A stretch of 21,490 nucleotides of DNA from Syntrophales bacterium. Its GTDB lineage: Bacteria; Desulfobacterota; Syntrophia; Syntrophales; UBA8958. The notes beneath the pieces were generated by a model. The model ran no database searches. It had not been told where the DNA came from and was given only the letters and a program-made list of their open reading frames with translations. Shown here in pieces: positions 14,997 to 21,490 of the stretch (position 1 is the stretch's first letter; every line of letters begins with the position of its first letter). Made by a program: the position numbers and the translations under genes. The stretch is from assembly GCA_023231165.1 (NCBI GenBank), contig JALNVY010000010.1:1-21490 (forward strand), read 5' to 3'.

Positions 14997-16220
14997 ATGA
15001 CACTTAGGAAACGATACCTATTCTTTTTTTCTTTGGCATTGACCATTTTCCTGCTGATCCCTGCCTTCACGGTGGATACAGGAATATCCGCAGAGAAAAT
15101 GCCGCAGGTATCGGACCACTTCGATGGCCTCCGGTATTTCAATCCCGATGTTCCTCAACCTCCGCCATATCCCCCGGGTTCGACAACAAGACGTGGCGCC
15201 ACCTGGTGGGTTTGGAACTGGCTTCTAAACAATGATTGGCCGGAATGGCCGGAGGTAAAGGATATTCCGCCTGGACCGCGTCCTGTCGCCCGTGCCCCGA
15301 AAGGGGTGATGAGCGTGACCCCTGTCGGTCACGCCACATTCCTCATTCAAATGGATGAAATCAACATTCTCATCGATCCAATCTGGTCGGACCGTTGCAG
15401 CCCCGTATCATGGGCGGGTCCCAAGAGACACAGTCCGCCCGGCATCCGCTTTGAAGATCTGCCTCTTATCGATGTCGTGCTTGTGTCCCACAATCACTAT
15501 GATCACCTTGATCTTCCCACTCTGGAGCGCCTCGCGGCAAAGGGAACATCGCGCTCTATCGTGCCTCTCGGCAATCTCGATCTTGTCCGGAGCGCCGGCA
15601 TCCCCGCTGTGGATGAGCTTGATTGGTGGCAGTCGGTCCGTGTGTCTCCCGACGTAACGATAACCTTGGTTCCCGCGCAGCACTTTTCGAATCGCACCCT
15701 GTGGGACCGCAATCAAACCCTCTGGGGAGGTTTTATCATCTCCGGACCCTCTGGTAATATTTTTTATTCCGGGGATACGGGTTACGGTCCCCATTTTCAA
15801 GAAATAACCCGCCGCTTTTCACCGATCCGGGTGGCGCTCCTTCCCATCGCGCCCTTCCGGCCGCAGCAGACAAAAGAGCCGGCTCCCGGGTATCGACTAA
15901 TTGTCCACATGGGACCTGTGGAGGCTGTCAAAGCGCATCTGGATCTGGGCGCACCGTTCACCATCGCCGCCCACTTCCAGGTCTTTCGGCTTGGCATCGA
16001 GGGGTTTGATGATGCCGTGACTATTCTGACCTCGACATTGAAGAAACATAGTCTGAAGCCCGATACCTTCATCGCACCTGTGTTTGGTCAAGCTATTATC
16101 ATGCCCTCCATGCCGAATGCACTACCGACGCTCGTGTTTAAAGAGCATTGTACCGAATCGAAACTTTTCAATGGCTGCCCGCCCATAAACATGAATTTGG
16201 AAGAGGAAGCATTTCACTGA
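14997..16220 (+). CDS. Exported NAPE-PLD-like metallo-beta-lactamase fold hydrolase
   Basis: This 407-residue protein carries an N-terminal signal or anchor segment (about 5-32), then the HFDGLRYFNP entry motif and the zinc motif SHNHYDHLDLPT (164-175), with VGHATFLIQMD (110-120) and NIFYSGDTGYG, as in bacterial homologues of N-acylphosphatidylethanolamine phospholipase D and the UlaG-like group. The expected chemistry is zinc-dependent phosphodiester hydrolysis, possibly of phospholipid head groups, outside the cytoplasm. It starts 15 bases after the PLD-like gene, so the two are probably one operon. The substrate is not determinable from sequence. Confidence 0.86.
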   Translation: MTLRKRYLFFFSLALTIFLLIPAFTVDTGISAEKMPQVSDHFDGLRYFNPDVPQPPPYPPGSTTRRGATWWVWNWLLNNDWPEWPEVKDIPPGPRPVARAPKGVMSVTPVGHATFLIQMDEINILIDPIWSDRCSPVSWAGPKRHSPPGIRFEDLPLIDVVLVSHNHYDHLDLPTLERLAAKGTSRSIVPLGNLDLVRSAGIPAVDELDWWQSVRVSPDVTITLVPAQHFSNRTLWDRNQTLWGGFIISGPSGNIFYSGDTGYGPHFQEITRRFSPIRVALLPIAPFRPQQTKEPAPGYRLIVHMGPVEAVKAHLDLGAPFTIAAHFQVFRLGIEGFDDAVTILTSTLKKHSLKPDTFIAPVFGQAIIMPSMPNALPTLVFKEHCTESKLFNGCPPINMNLEEEAFH

Positions 16221-16272
16221 TCGTGCCGTTCGGAGGGTTTGAAACACGAGCTATGGATTGAGGAGCTATTAC

Positions 16273-16641
16273 ATGAAGAAAAATATTCCGATATTGCTCA
16301 TAATACTTATTTCGTTGGTCGCGGTGCGTGCTTATGCTCAGGATTCCCGCGAGGCGGCTAAAATACAGCTTTTAATTGCATCCGTTGAAACTCTGGAAGG
16401 AGCGAAGTTTATCAGGAACGGCAGAGAGTATGATGCCCGGCCGGCGGCAAACCACTTGCGCCTTAAACTCAAAAATGCGGGTAATTACGTAAAGACGGCA
16501 GAAGACTTTATTAAGTATTGCGGCTCTAAATCTTCTATGACAGGTAAACCATACCTGATAAGGTTTTCAGACGGCACTACCGTGAAAGCCGAGGTATTTT
16601 TCAGGAAAAAGCTCGTGGCGTTTGCTAAGGAGAGCCCATAA
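16273..16641 (+). CDS. Small secreted DUF5329-like protein
   Basis: This 122-residue protein has a signal peptide (about 1-22, cleavage near AYA) and a compact domain with the pattern IASVETLEGAKFIRNGREY, AANHLRLKL, KTAEDFIKYCGSKSSMTGKP and YLIRFSDG, matching the DUF5329 family as I remember it. Function is unknown. ATG at 16273 is chosen because GAGGAG lies 8 bases upstream; an in-frame TTG lies at 16258. It is 52 bases behind the NAPE-PLD-like gene and may belong to the same transcript. It ends 17 bases from a convergent gene. Confidence 0.78.
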   Translation: MKKNIPILLIILISLVAVRAYAQDSREAAKIQLLIASVETLEGAKFIRNGREYDARPAANHLRLKLKNAGNYVKTAEDFIKYCGSKSSMTGKPYLIRFSDGTTVKAEVFFRKKLVAFAKESP

Positions 16642-16658
16642 TCCCATGTAACCATATG

Positions 16659-16979
16659 TCAAGGCGGCATTATGTTACCCCCTGCTCCGTCCTCTTTTGC
16701 TTGTCGGCACTCCGCAGTCACACCTTTCGGGATCAGCATTACGGCAGTCCAGATCAGCAGGGGCAAGATGACCAAGTCGTCGAGATGCCCCACCACAGGA
16801 ATAAAGTCCGGGATCAAATCTATTGGGGAAACGGCATATGCTATTGCGGCCCCGAGCAAGAGTTTTGAGACACGCGGCGTGCGCGGATGCCGAAGCACAC
16901 GCCGATAGAATTCGATCTCCTGCAAAAAGCGTCTGACCAAACTGCGCGAATGTTCTAGTAATTTCATTTCCCCGGCCAT
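16659..16979 (-). CDS. DUF1232 (YkvA-type) small membrane protein
   Basis: This 106-residue protein contains the DUF1232 core: LLLGAAIAYAVSPIDLIPDFIPVVGHLDDLVILPLL is the diagnostic segment (about residues 40-75), with two short hydrophobic helices flanking the PIDLIPDFIP turn. The N-terminus is a basic amphipathic helix. The function of the family is unknown. The ribosome site before ATG at 16979 is poor; an in-frame ATG at residue 5 is an alternative start. The last 20 residues are low-complexity. It converges on the DUF5329 gene and is 50 bases downstream of the RelA/SpoT-like unknown on the same strand. Confidence 0.8.
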   Translation of the reverse strand: MAGEMKLLEHSRSLVRRFLQEIEFYRRVLRHPRTPRVSKLLLGAAIAYAVSPIDLIPDFIPVVGHLDDLVILPLLIWTAVMLIPKGVTAECRQAKEDGAGGNIMPP

Positions 16980-17029
16980 TATGAACCATTATGTACATGA
17001 TATATCTCTAAAAATTATATTTGTTGGTA

Positions 17030-18223
17030 TCAGAAATCGCCCGGGGGAATATGGAAGAGCCCGGCGATTACGCCGTCAAAATAATCCGGCACGTAGCGGT
17101 CCCATAACTTCACGGGGAGATCTTTCAATTCCCCCTGGTTTGACAGGGTAAACAGGAAAAGGTAGCGCATCAGATATTCTACGTTTTTCGCCAAATGTCC
17201 CCGGTACTGCTGGCGGAGGCGTTGCGCGATCGTCCTGTCCTCATGCATGCAGCGACCGATCTCGCTTTCCAGCATCTCCTGGTAGTTGGAGACGATAATT
17301 TCCAGATAGACGTCTTCCTCTCCGGAAAGGACAAAATCAGCGTAATTCCGGTCCACCTGCGCCGGAGCTACACCCCGGCTTGCCATGACAGCGTACACAC
17401 TTGCCGGCAGAAGCCCCCGGATTAATTCATCCTTGGGCGGCTCGATGCGGACCACCAGATTGACGGCGTTGTAAAGCCCCTGATGGCGTTCCTGCTCTAC
17501 CACCCGGCAATGCTCGATATTGTTAAGCGCCGTTAGTATCCGCCCCTGTTCGTCGTCTTCCAGGACCACCTTTACGCCAGCTACGTCATTGATAACCAGG
17601 TCGGTCGCCCCCTTGATCTCCCGCTGCCGCTGCAGATCTTCGACAAACCGTTCTTCCGCATCGAGAAATTCGCCGAGCATCTCCTCCGGGGAAGTAAGCA
17701 GGTATTCCCGGGGAATACATAGAAGCGCGGCCCGCTCATCAGCCAGGGTTTCGGCGTGTCTTTTGATCGCATCAAAGATCCAGTCAATTATCCGTCTCGC
17801 CCCTTTTTCTGCCAAACGCCGGATGCGCTTGATCCGCCATGATCCTAGATAATCCTCTCCCTCTTCCTGCCTCTTGAAAAACAGCATCGCCTGGCAGGGC
17901 GTTTCGCGATAGAATCGTCCGGGATGTTCTTCATAGTCCCTGATCAGCCTCTCGATGCGGGGGTTGTGGTATGGCGGCCTGCGTACCATGGCGTCCTTGA
18001 TTTCACCCTTCAGACTGATCCGCTCCCCCCGCAGGTCCGAACCATGCAATTCCCGGAAAAGCGTCCCGGCAAAATGGTGGAGATACCGGGAAACAAAAAA
18101 CTGGTTGAAATGGACCAGACGGGTAATCAAGTCGCCGTCGCCGGTCTGAACATTACCGTACATTGAACGACGGATAAGATCTTTCAGTTCATTCCGATGC
18201 AGGTAGCTATTGATGGTGATCAT
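17030..18223 (-). CDS. Unrecognised 397-residue protein with RelA/SpoT-synthetase-like motifs
   Basis: No known family name comes to mind. The sequence is soluble, charged and helical, with no signal peptide or membrane segment. A central region resembles the order of motifs in (p)ppGpp synthetases: NDVAGVKVVLED (D213, compare D-x-x-A/G-I/V-R-V/I), HQGLYNAVNLVV (Y251, compare GYQSLHTTV with its guanine-stacking Tyr), and VYLEIIVSNYQEM with MHEDR (E308 and 326-330, compare EIQIRT...MH..AE). About 205 N-terminal and 65 C-terminal residues are unlike RelA/SpoT, and no HD hydrolase, TGS or ACT domain is seen. GGAGGCGCC directly precedes ATG. The relationship is inferred by eye and may be fortuitous. 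Confidence 0.75.
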   Translation of the reverse strand: MITINSYLHRNELKDLIRRSMYGNVQTGDGDLITRLVHFNQFFVSRYLHHFAGTLFRELHGSDLRGERISLKGEIKDAMVRRPPYHNPRIERLIRDYEEHPGRFYRETPCQAMLFFKRQEEGEDYLGSWRIKRIRRLAEKGARRIIDWIFDAIKRHAETLADERAALLCIPREYLLTSPEEMLGEFLDAEERFVEDLQRQREIKGATDLVINDVAGVKVVLEDDEQGRILTALNNIEHCRVVEQERHQGLYNAVNLVVRIEPPKDELIRGLLPASVYAVMASRGVAPAQVDRNYADFVLSGEEDVYLEIIVSNYQEMLESEIGRCMHEDRTIAQRLRQQYRGHLAKNVEYLMRYLFLFTLSNQGELKDLPVKLWDRYVPDYFDGVIAGLFHIPPGDF

Positions 18224-18250
18224 GGCGCCTCCGCCTCAAGTAACTTTTCC

Positions 18251-18279
18251 TTTACAATCGGTTTTTCTTTCTTTATAAT
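18251..18279 (+). promoter_or_regulatory. Near-consensus sigma-70 promoter of the oxidoreductase operon
   Basis: TTTACA (18251-18256, 5/6), a 17-base spacer and a perfect TATAAT (18274-18279). Transcription would begin near 18286, giving a leader of roughly 130 bases before the XRE-cupin gene. It lies in the 195-base divergent gap upstream of both the minus-strand unknown and this operon. Confidence 0.65.
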
Positions 18280-18418
18280 TAAGCTGCAATGGTTTTGGGT
18301 TCTCATTAACTCCATCTGATCGGCCGGATCTTTCTACCAATTATATCAATACAGGGGCTTCCTCAATGGAAGATACCATAAACAAGACAAAATAGACAGG
18401 CATCAAAGAGGTGACGAC

Positions 18419-19021
18419 ATGGCACAGGATGACGCATTGGACCAGACCTATGGAGGTCTCGACATCGGAAGGAAAGTTCAGGCACTAAGGGAAAAGCAGC
18501 AGTTGACGATCATGGATCTGGCAGCAAAAACCGGCCTTTCCAAGTCCGTGCTTGTGGAAATAGAATCGGGCGAGGTTATACCCCCGGTCGCCATACTTCT
18601 CAAGCTTGCCAAGGTCATGAACGTGGGTATGGCGTACTTCTTTCAGGATACAACCGTTACGGACAAGGTTTCTGTTACCCGCAAAGACCAGCGGATACGG
18701 ATCAAGAGGCGCCCCCATCATCACGAAGGAGAAGTGGATTATATCTATGAATCCCTGGAAACAGGGAAGCCGGACAAGCATATGGAACCTCTCTTCGTCG
18801 AATTCCAGCCGATGGAAACAGGAGACATGATTTTTTCAACCCATGACGGCGAAGAATTTGTTTACCTTTTAGAGGGGAAACTGGAATTCAGATCCCACGA
18901 ACGTACGGAAATCCTTGCCCCAGGAGACACCATCTATTTTGAATCCGATATCAGTCATGCCTTTCGGGGACTCGACGGTAAGGCGGCAAGGGCAATCGTG
19001 GTTGTCTGGAACAGGCTTTAG
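18419..19021 (+). CDS. XRE-family regulator with C-terminal cupin domain
   Basis: This 200-residue cytoplasmic regulator has a helix-turn-helix domain (about 16-75: VQALREKQQLTIMDLAAKTG, LSKSVLVEIESGEVIPP) and a cupin_2 domain (about 120-198: THDGEEFVYLLEGKLEF, LAPGDTIYFESDISHAFRG). In this architecture the cupin barrel usually senses a small ligand while the HTH binds DNA. The GAGGTG ribosome site lies just before ATG. It is the first gene of the 2-oxoacid oxidoreductase operon, 21 bases before the gamma subunit, so it probably controls this operon, including itself. The ligand is unknown. Confidence 0.92.
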   Translation: MAQDDALDQTYGGLDIGRKVQALREKQQLTIMDLAAKTGLSKSVLVEIESGEVIPPVAILLKLAKVMNVGMAYFFQDTTVTDKVSVTRKDQRIRIKRRPHHHEGEVDYIYESLETGKPDKHMEPLFVEFQPMETGDMIFSTHDGEEFVYLLEGKLEFRSHERTEILAPGDTIYFESDISHAFRGLDGKAARAIVVVWNRL

Positions 19022-19042
19022 GAAAGATTTGGGAGGCTGATT

Positions 19043-19606
19043 ATGCTGGAAATCCGGTTTCACGGACGGGGGGGACAGGGGACGGTTGTCGCCACGATTC
19101 TGCTTTCGCAGGCCTTCTTCCAGGCCGGCTATCAGGTGCAGAGTTTTCCATTCTTCGGGGTGGAGAGGCGGGGCGCTCCCGTGGAAGCCTACCTGCGTCT
19201 GGATGCTAAAAAGATCCTGCTGCGGACCAACGTCACGGCCCCTGATCATGTGGTTGTGCAGGATCAGACCTTGTTGCAGAGTATCGATGTCACCCGGGGC
19301 TTGAAACCGGGGGGCTGGATCCTGCTCAATAGTCCCGAAGCCGCTGCGGACCCGGGTCGGTTCCGGGGTCTCAAGGTTGCCTGCGTGGATGCTACCCGGA
19401 TTGCCCTGAAACACCAGTTGGGAACCCGCACCCACCCCATTGTCAATACGGCCATGATGGGAGCATTTGCCCGCATGTTGGGAATACCGCCGATGGAGGC
19501 TGTCTGCAACGCTATCCGGGAAGAGGTCCCTTCTGAGCCGGATGCAAACATCGCCGCCGCCAGGGAAGCTTATGAGGAAGTCATATTAATTGGCGATATA
19601 AAATAG
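19043..19606 (+). CDS. porG: 2-oxoacid:ferredoxin oxidoreductase, gamma subunit
   Basis: This 187-residue protein is the gamma subunit of pyruvate/2-oxoacid:ferredoxin oxidoreductase, which with alpha, beta and delta parts converts a 2-oxoacid plus CoA to acyl-CoA, CO2 and reduced ferredoxin. Signatures are the N-terminal RFHGRGGQGTVVA (5-17), FPFFGVERRGAPVEAYLR (the usual conserved E-x-R-G block), VNTAMMGAFAR and a typical length near 185. GGGAGG precedes ATG. Pyruvate as substrate is inferred from common practice; other 2-oxoacids are possible. The next gene starts 9 bases downstream. Confidence 0.92.
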   Translation: MLEIRFHGRGGQGTVVATILLSQAFFQAGYQVQSFPFFGVERRGAPVEAYLRLDAKKILLRTNVTAPDHVVVQDQTLLQSIDVTRGLKPGGWILLNSPEAAADPGRFRGLKVACVDATRIALKHQLGTRTHPIVNTAMMGAFARMLGIPPMEAVCNAIREEVPSEPDANIAAAREAYEEVILIGDIK

Positions 19607-19615
19607 GGGAAATAT

Positions 19616-21391
19616 ATGGAAACTGAACTTAGTCTGAAAAAGAACATGTACATGGCTCGGACATCAGTGACCACTGAAAGTAATAAAACCGGGTCATGGC
19701 GTTTTCTGCGCCCAAGATATGAAGAAAAAACCTCTCCCTGCAGCACCGCCTGCCCGGCGGGGGAAGATATCGCCCGGATCGAGATGCTCATTACCCAGGG
19801 GGCCTTCAAAGAGGCCTGGGAAACAATTCTGAGAGAAAACCCTTTGCCCGGCGTCTGTGGCCGGGTCTGTTATCACCCCTGTGAGGGGCGCTGCAACCGC
19901 AGGGAATTCGACACATCCATCGCCGTCCACACGATGGAGCGTTTTCTCGCCGATACGGCCGCCCGGAATGAAACGAAAACGGCACTGAAAAAGCTCTCCC
20001 CCAAAGGAAAGCGCGTCGCCATTATCGGTTCCGGTCCGGCGGGACTCTCGGCGGCCTGGTTTCTGAACATGCTCGGTTACGAAAGCGAGATCTTCGAGTC
20101 CATGCCGGAGGCGGGAGGACTATTGCGCTGGGGCATTCCGGCCTACCGCCTGCCGGCGACGGTCCTGGACAACGAGATTGTCCGGATCGAAAACCAGGGG
20201 GTCCGCATCAGAGTCGGCGAGACCGTATCGGCCTCCCGCTTCGAGGAGCTGAAGACCTCTTATAACGCCGTTTTCCTTGGCTGCGGTTACTGGCGAAACA
20301 GGACTCTTAATATTCCCGGCGAATCCGGAGAGGGCGTTGAAGACGGGCTGTCATTCCTCAGACAGCTCCGTCAGGGAGTAAAGCCGGACGTAACGGGAGT
20401 TTCCGCGATTATCGGCGGAGGTAATACCGCCATTGACGTCGCCAGGAGCATCATCCGCATGGGCGGACGAGCCGTCATTGTCTATCGAAGAAGACGGGAG
20501 GACATGCCGGCCTTCGACGAGGAAATCGAGAGCGCCCTTGAGGAAGGGGTGGAACTCCGGGAATTGTTGGCCCCGGTTCAGATCGCCGTCAAGGGATCGG
20601 ACTGTATCTTGACGGTCCAGCAGATGAAAGTGGAAGGCCTCGACCGGGACGGCCGGGGGAAAATCGTTAACGATGGGACCAGCCCCGTAGAAATTTCGGT
20701 GCAGCGGGTCTTCGTGGCCACCGGCTCCGCAGCCGTAGAAACGTGGCATGAGCCTCCACCTGCCAAAGCGGATGGACATCATACCGCACTCCCGCCTCTG
20801 CATCTGAGTCATTGTACCCTCCAGCAGGAACCGCAGGGGACACTGATCATCTACGGCGGCGACCTGACGAATACGGACAAGAACGTCACCCAGGCTATCG
20901 CTTCGGGCAAGCAGGCCGCCATGGCCCTCGATACCCTTTTCCAGAGCGGCGCCGACGCCGTCAGGAAGCGTCTTGCCGCCTGTCTGGTCGGAGAGGGACC
21001 ATCTCTTTCCATGGAAATATACATGAATGGTCCCCGAAAAGAGAGGAAACCCCACATCGTCTCGTATCAGGAAATCAATACGGATTATTTCCAGTTTGAA
21101 CCACGGGTCATTCAACCACGGCTCCTTATTGAAGAGCGGACCTCTTCATTCGATGAAATCGAGCTGAAGATCTCCGCCAATACGGCGATGCGGGAGGCGG
21201 GACGGTGCTTCAACTGCGGGATCTGCAACGATTGCGACAACTGCTATCTCTTTTGTCCCGACGTCTGTATTCTGCGGGGTCGGGACATGACGGAACGCCA
21301 CATCGATTACGATTACTGTAAGGGGTGCGGTCTGTGCGTCGTGGAGTGTCCCAGAAACGCCATGACTCTCGGTGAGGAGGAAAAACTATGA
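19616..21391 (+). CDS. GltD/NfnB-like FAD-NAD(P) oxidoreductase fused to a 2[4Fe-4S] ferredoxin (Por delta-like)
   Basis: This 591-residue protein has an N-terminal Fe-S region with PCSTACPA (C42, C46) and CGRVCYHPCEGRC (C81, C85, C89, C93). An FAD site follows (IIGSGPAG, 137-143, with EAGGLLRWGIPAYRLP) and an NAD(P) site (AIIGGGNTAIDVA, 264-276, then VIVYRRRREDMPA), as in GltD, NfnB and AegA. The end is a ferredoxin domain with CNDCDNCYLFCP (537-548) and CKGCGLCVVECP (568-579), each binding a [4Fe-4S] cluster. It replaces the small delta subunit in the operon and may exchange electrons between NAD(P)H and the oxidoreductase. It overlaps the alpha-subunit start by 4 bases (ATGA). The N-terminal 15 residues lie before the next Met and may be extra. 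Confidence 0.92.
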   Translation: METELSLKKNMYMARTSVTTESNKTGSWRFLRPRYEEKTSPCSTACPAGEDIARIEMLITQGAFKEAWETILRENPLPGVCGRVCYHPCEGRCNRREFDTSIAVHTMERFLADTAARNETKTALKKLSPKGKRVAIIGSGPAGLSAAWFLNMLGYESEIFESMPEAGGLLRWGIPAYRLPATVLDNEIVRIENQGVRIRVGETVSASRFEELKTSYNAVFLGCGYWRNRTLNIPGESGEGVEDGLSFLRQLRQGVKPDVTGVSAIIGGGNTAIDVARSIIRMGGRAVIVYRRRREDMPAFDEEIESALEEGVELRELLAPVQIAVKGSDCILTVQQMKVEGLDRDGRGKIVNDGTSPVEISVQRVFVATGSAAVETWHEPPPAKADGHHTALPPLHLSHCTLQQEPQGTLIIYGGDLTNTDKNVTQAIASGKQAAMALDTLFQSGADAVRKRLAACLVGEGPSLSMEIYMNGPRKERKPHIVSYQEINTDYFQFEPRVIQPRLLIEERTSSFDEIELKISANTAMREAGRCFNCGICNDCDNCYLFCPDVCILRGRDMTERHIDYDYCKGCGLCVVECPRNAMTLGEEEKL

Positions 21392-21490
21392 AAAAGGTCC
21401 TCGAAGGCAGCCACGCCGTGGCGGAAGCGGTTCGCCTGGCCAAGGTCCAGGTGATTTCCGCCTATCCCATCACTCCCCAGACCCATATTG
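21388..21490 (+). CDS. porA: 2-oxoacid:ferredoxin oxidoreductase, alpha subunit (partial, runs off window end)
   Basis: Only 34 codons are present: MKKVLEGSHAVAEAVRLAKV followed by QVISAYPITPQTHI. The SAYPITPQT motif marks the N-terminus of the alpha (PorA/KorA/VorA) subunit, where the thiamine pyrophosphate/pyrimidine-binding module begins. It overlaps the preceding gene by 4 bases. The beta subunit should follow outside the window. Confidence 0.88.
   Translation, partial: MKKVLEGSHAVAEAVRLAKVQVISAYPITPQTHI

Noticed and set aside
14997..16220. Calling the exported metallo-hydrolase a beta-lactamase
   Set aside because: The HFDGLRYFNP and SHNHYDHLD motifs point to the NAPE-PLD/UlaG group; antibiotic hydrolysis is not indicated.

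Overview
The window looks like part of the chromosome of an anaerobic Gram-negative bacterium, most likely of the former Deltaproteobacteria (Desulfobacterota, Syntrophales-like). This is inferred from a pyruvate/2-oxoacid:ferredoxin oxidoreductase operon, a periplasmic heptahaem cytochrome c, many lipoproteins with Gram-negative lipoboxes, YgiB/YgiC-type genes and a probable selenoprotein. No rRNA, tRNA, CRISPR array, insertion sequence or phage gene was found.

Layout. 1-438 (minus, cut by the window edge) is a secreted heavy-metal-associated (HMA) domain protein. Its CxxC metal site reads CxxU: an in-frame TGA is followed at the right distance by a perfect 8-bp hairpin with a G-starting loop, so it is a probable selenoprotein. 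664-6267 (plus) is a packed run: maf, yggS, a four-repeat DUF350 membrane protein, a YgiB-like lipoprotein, a YgiC-like glutathionylspermidine synthase homologue, a glyoxalase II-like hydrolase and purC. The first three overlap by 4 bases. Then come dnaJ (6387-7442), a DUF3568 lipoprotein and an MltD-like lytic transglycosylase, ending at a shared terminator.

8964-10295 is a decaying redox locus. On the minus strand lies a seven-haem cytochrome c whose last four haems match the haem domain of Shewanella-type flavocytochrome c fumarate reductase. Directly upstream lies only the C-terminal end of the matching FAD subunit, broken by a 5-bp tandem duplication. Next to it is a 43-codon PAS-domain fragment. 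Downstream, 10296-12296 encodes an unusual 666-residue fusion of a ketopantoate-reductase-like dehydrogenase with a DUF849 beta-keto acid cleavage enzyme (BKACE).

12406-16641 is an envelope/phospholipid-enzyme group: an EEP-family phosphodiesterase (minus), then a phospholipase D/cardiolipin synthase-like protein, an NAPE-PLD-like metallo-hydrolase and a small secreted DUF5329 protein (plus). 16659-16979 (minus) is a DUF1232 protein. 17030-18223 (minus) is an unrecognised 397-residue protein whose middle resembles RelA/SpoT synthetase motifs.

18419 to the right edge is a 2-oxoacid:ferredoxin oxidoreductase operon behind a near-consensus promoter: XRE-cupin regulator, gamma subunit, a fusion of a GltD/NfnB-like FAD oxidoreductase with a 2[4Fe-4S] ferredoxin domain, and the start of the alpha subunit. 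The fusion suggests direct coupling of ferredoxin chemistry to NAD(P)(H).

The strongest leads are the Sec-containing HMA protein, the RelA/SpoT-like unknown, the dehydrogenase-BKACE fusion, and the orphaned flavocytochrome c haem subunit.
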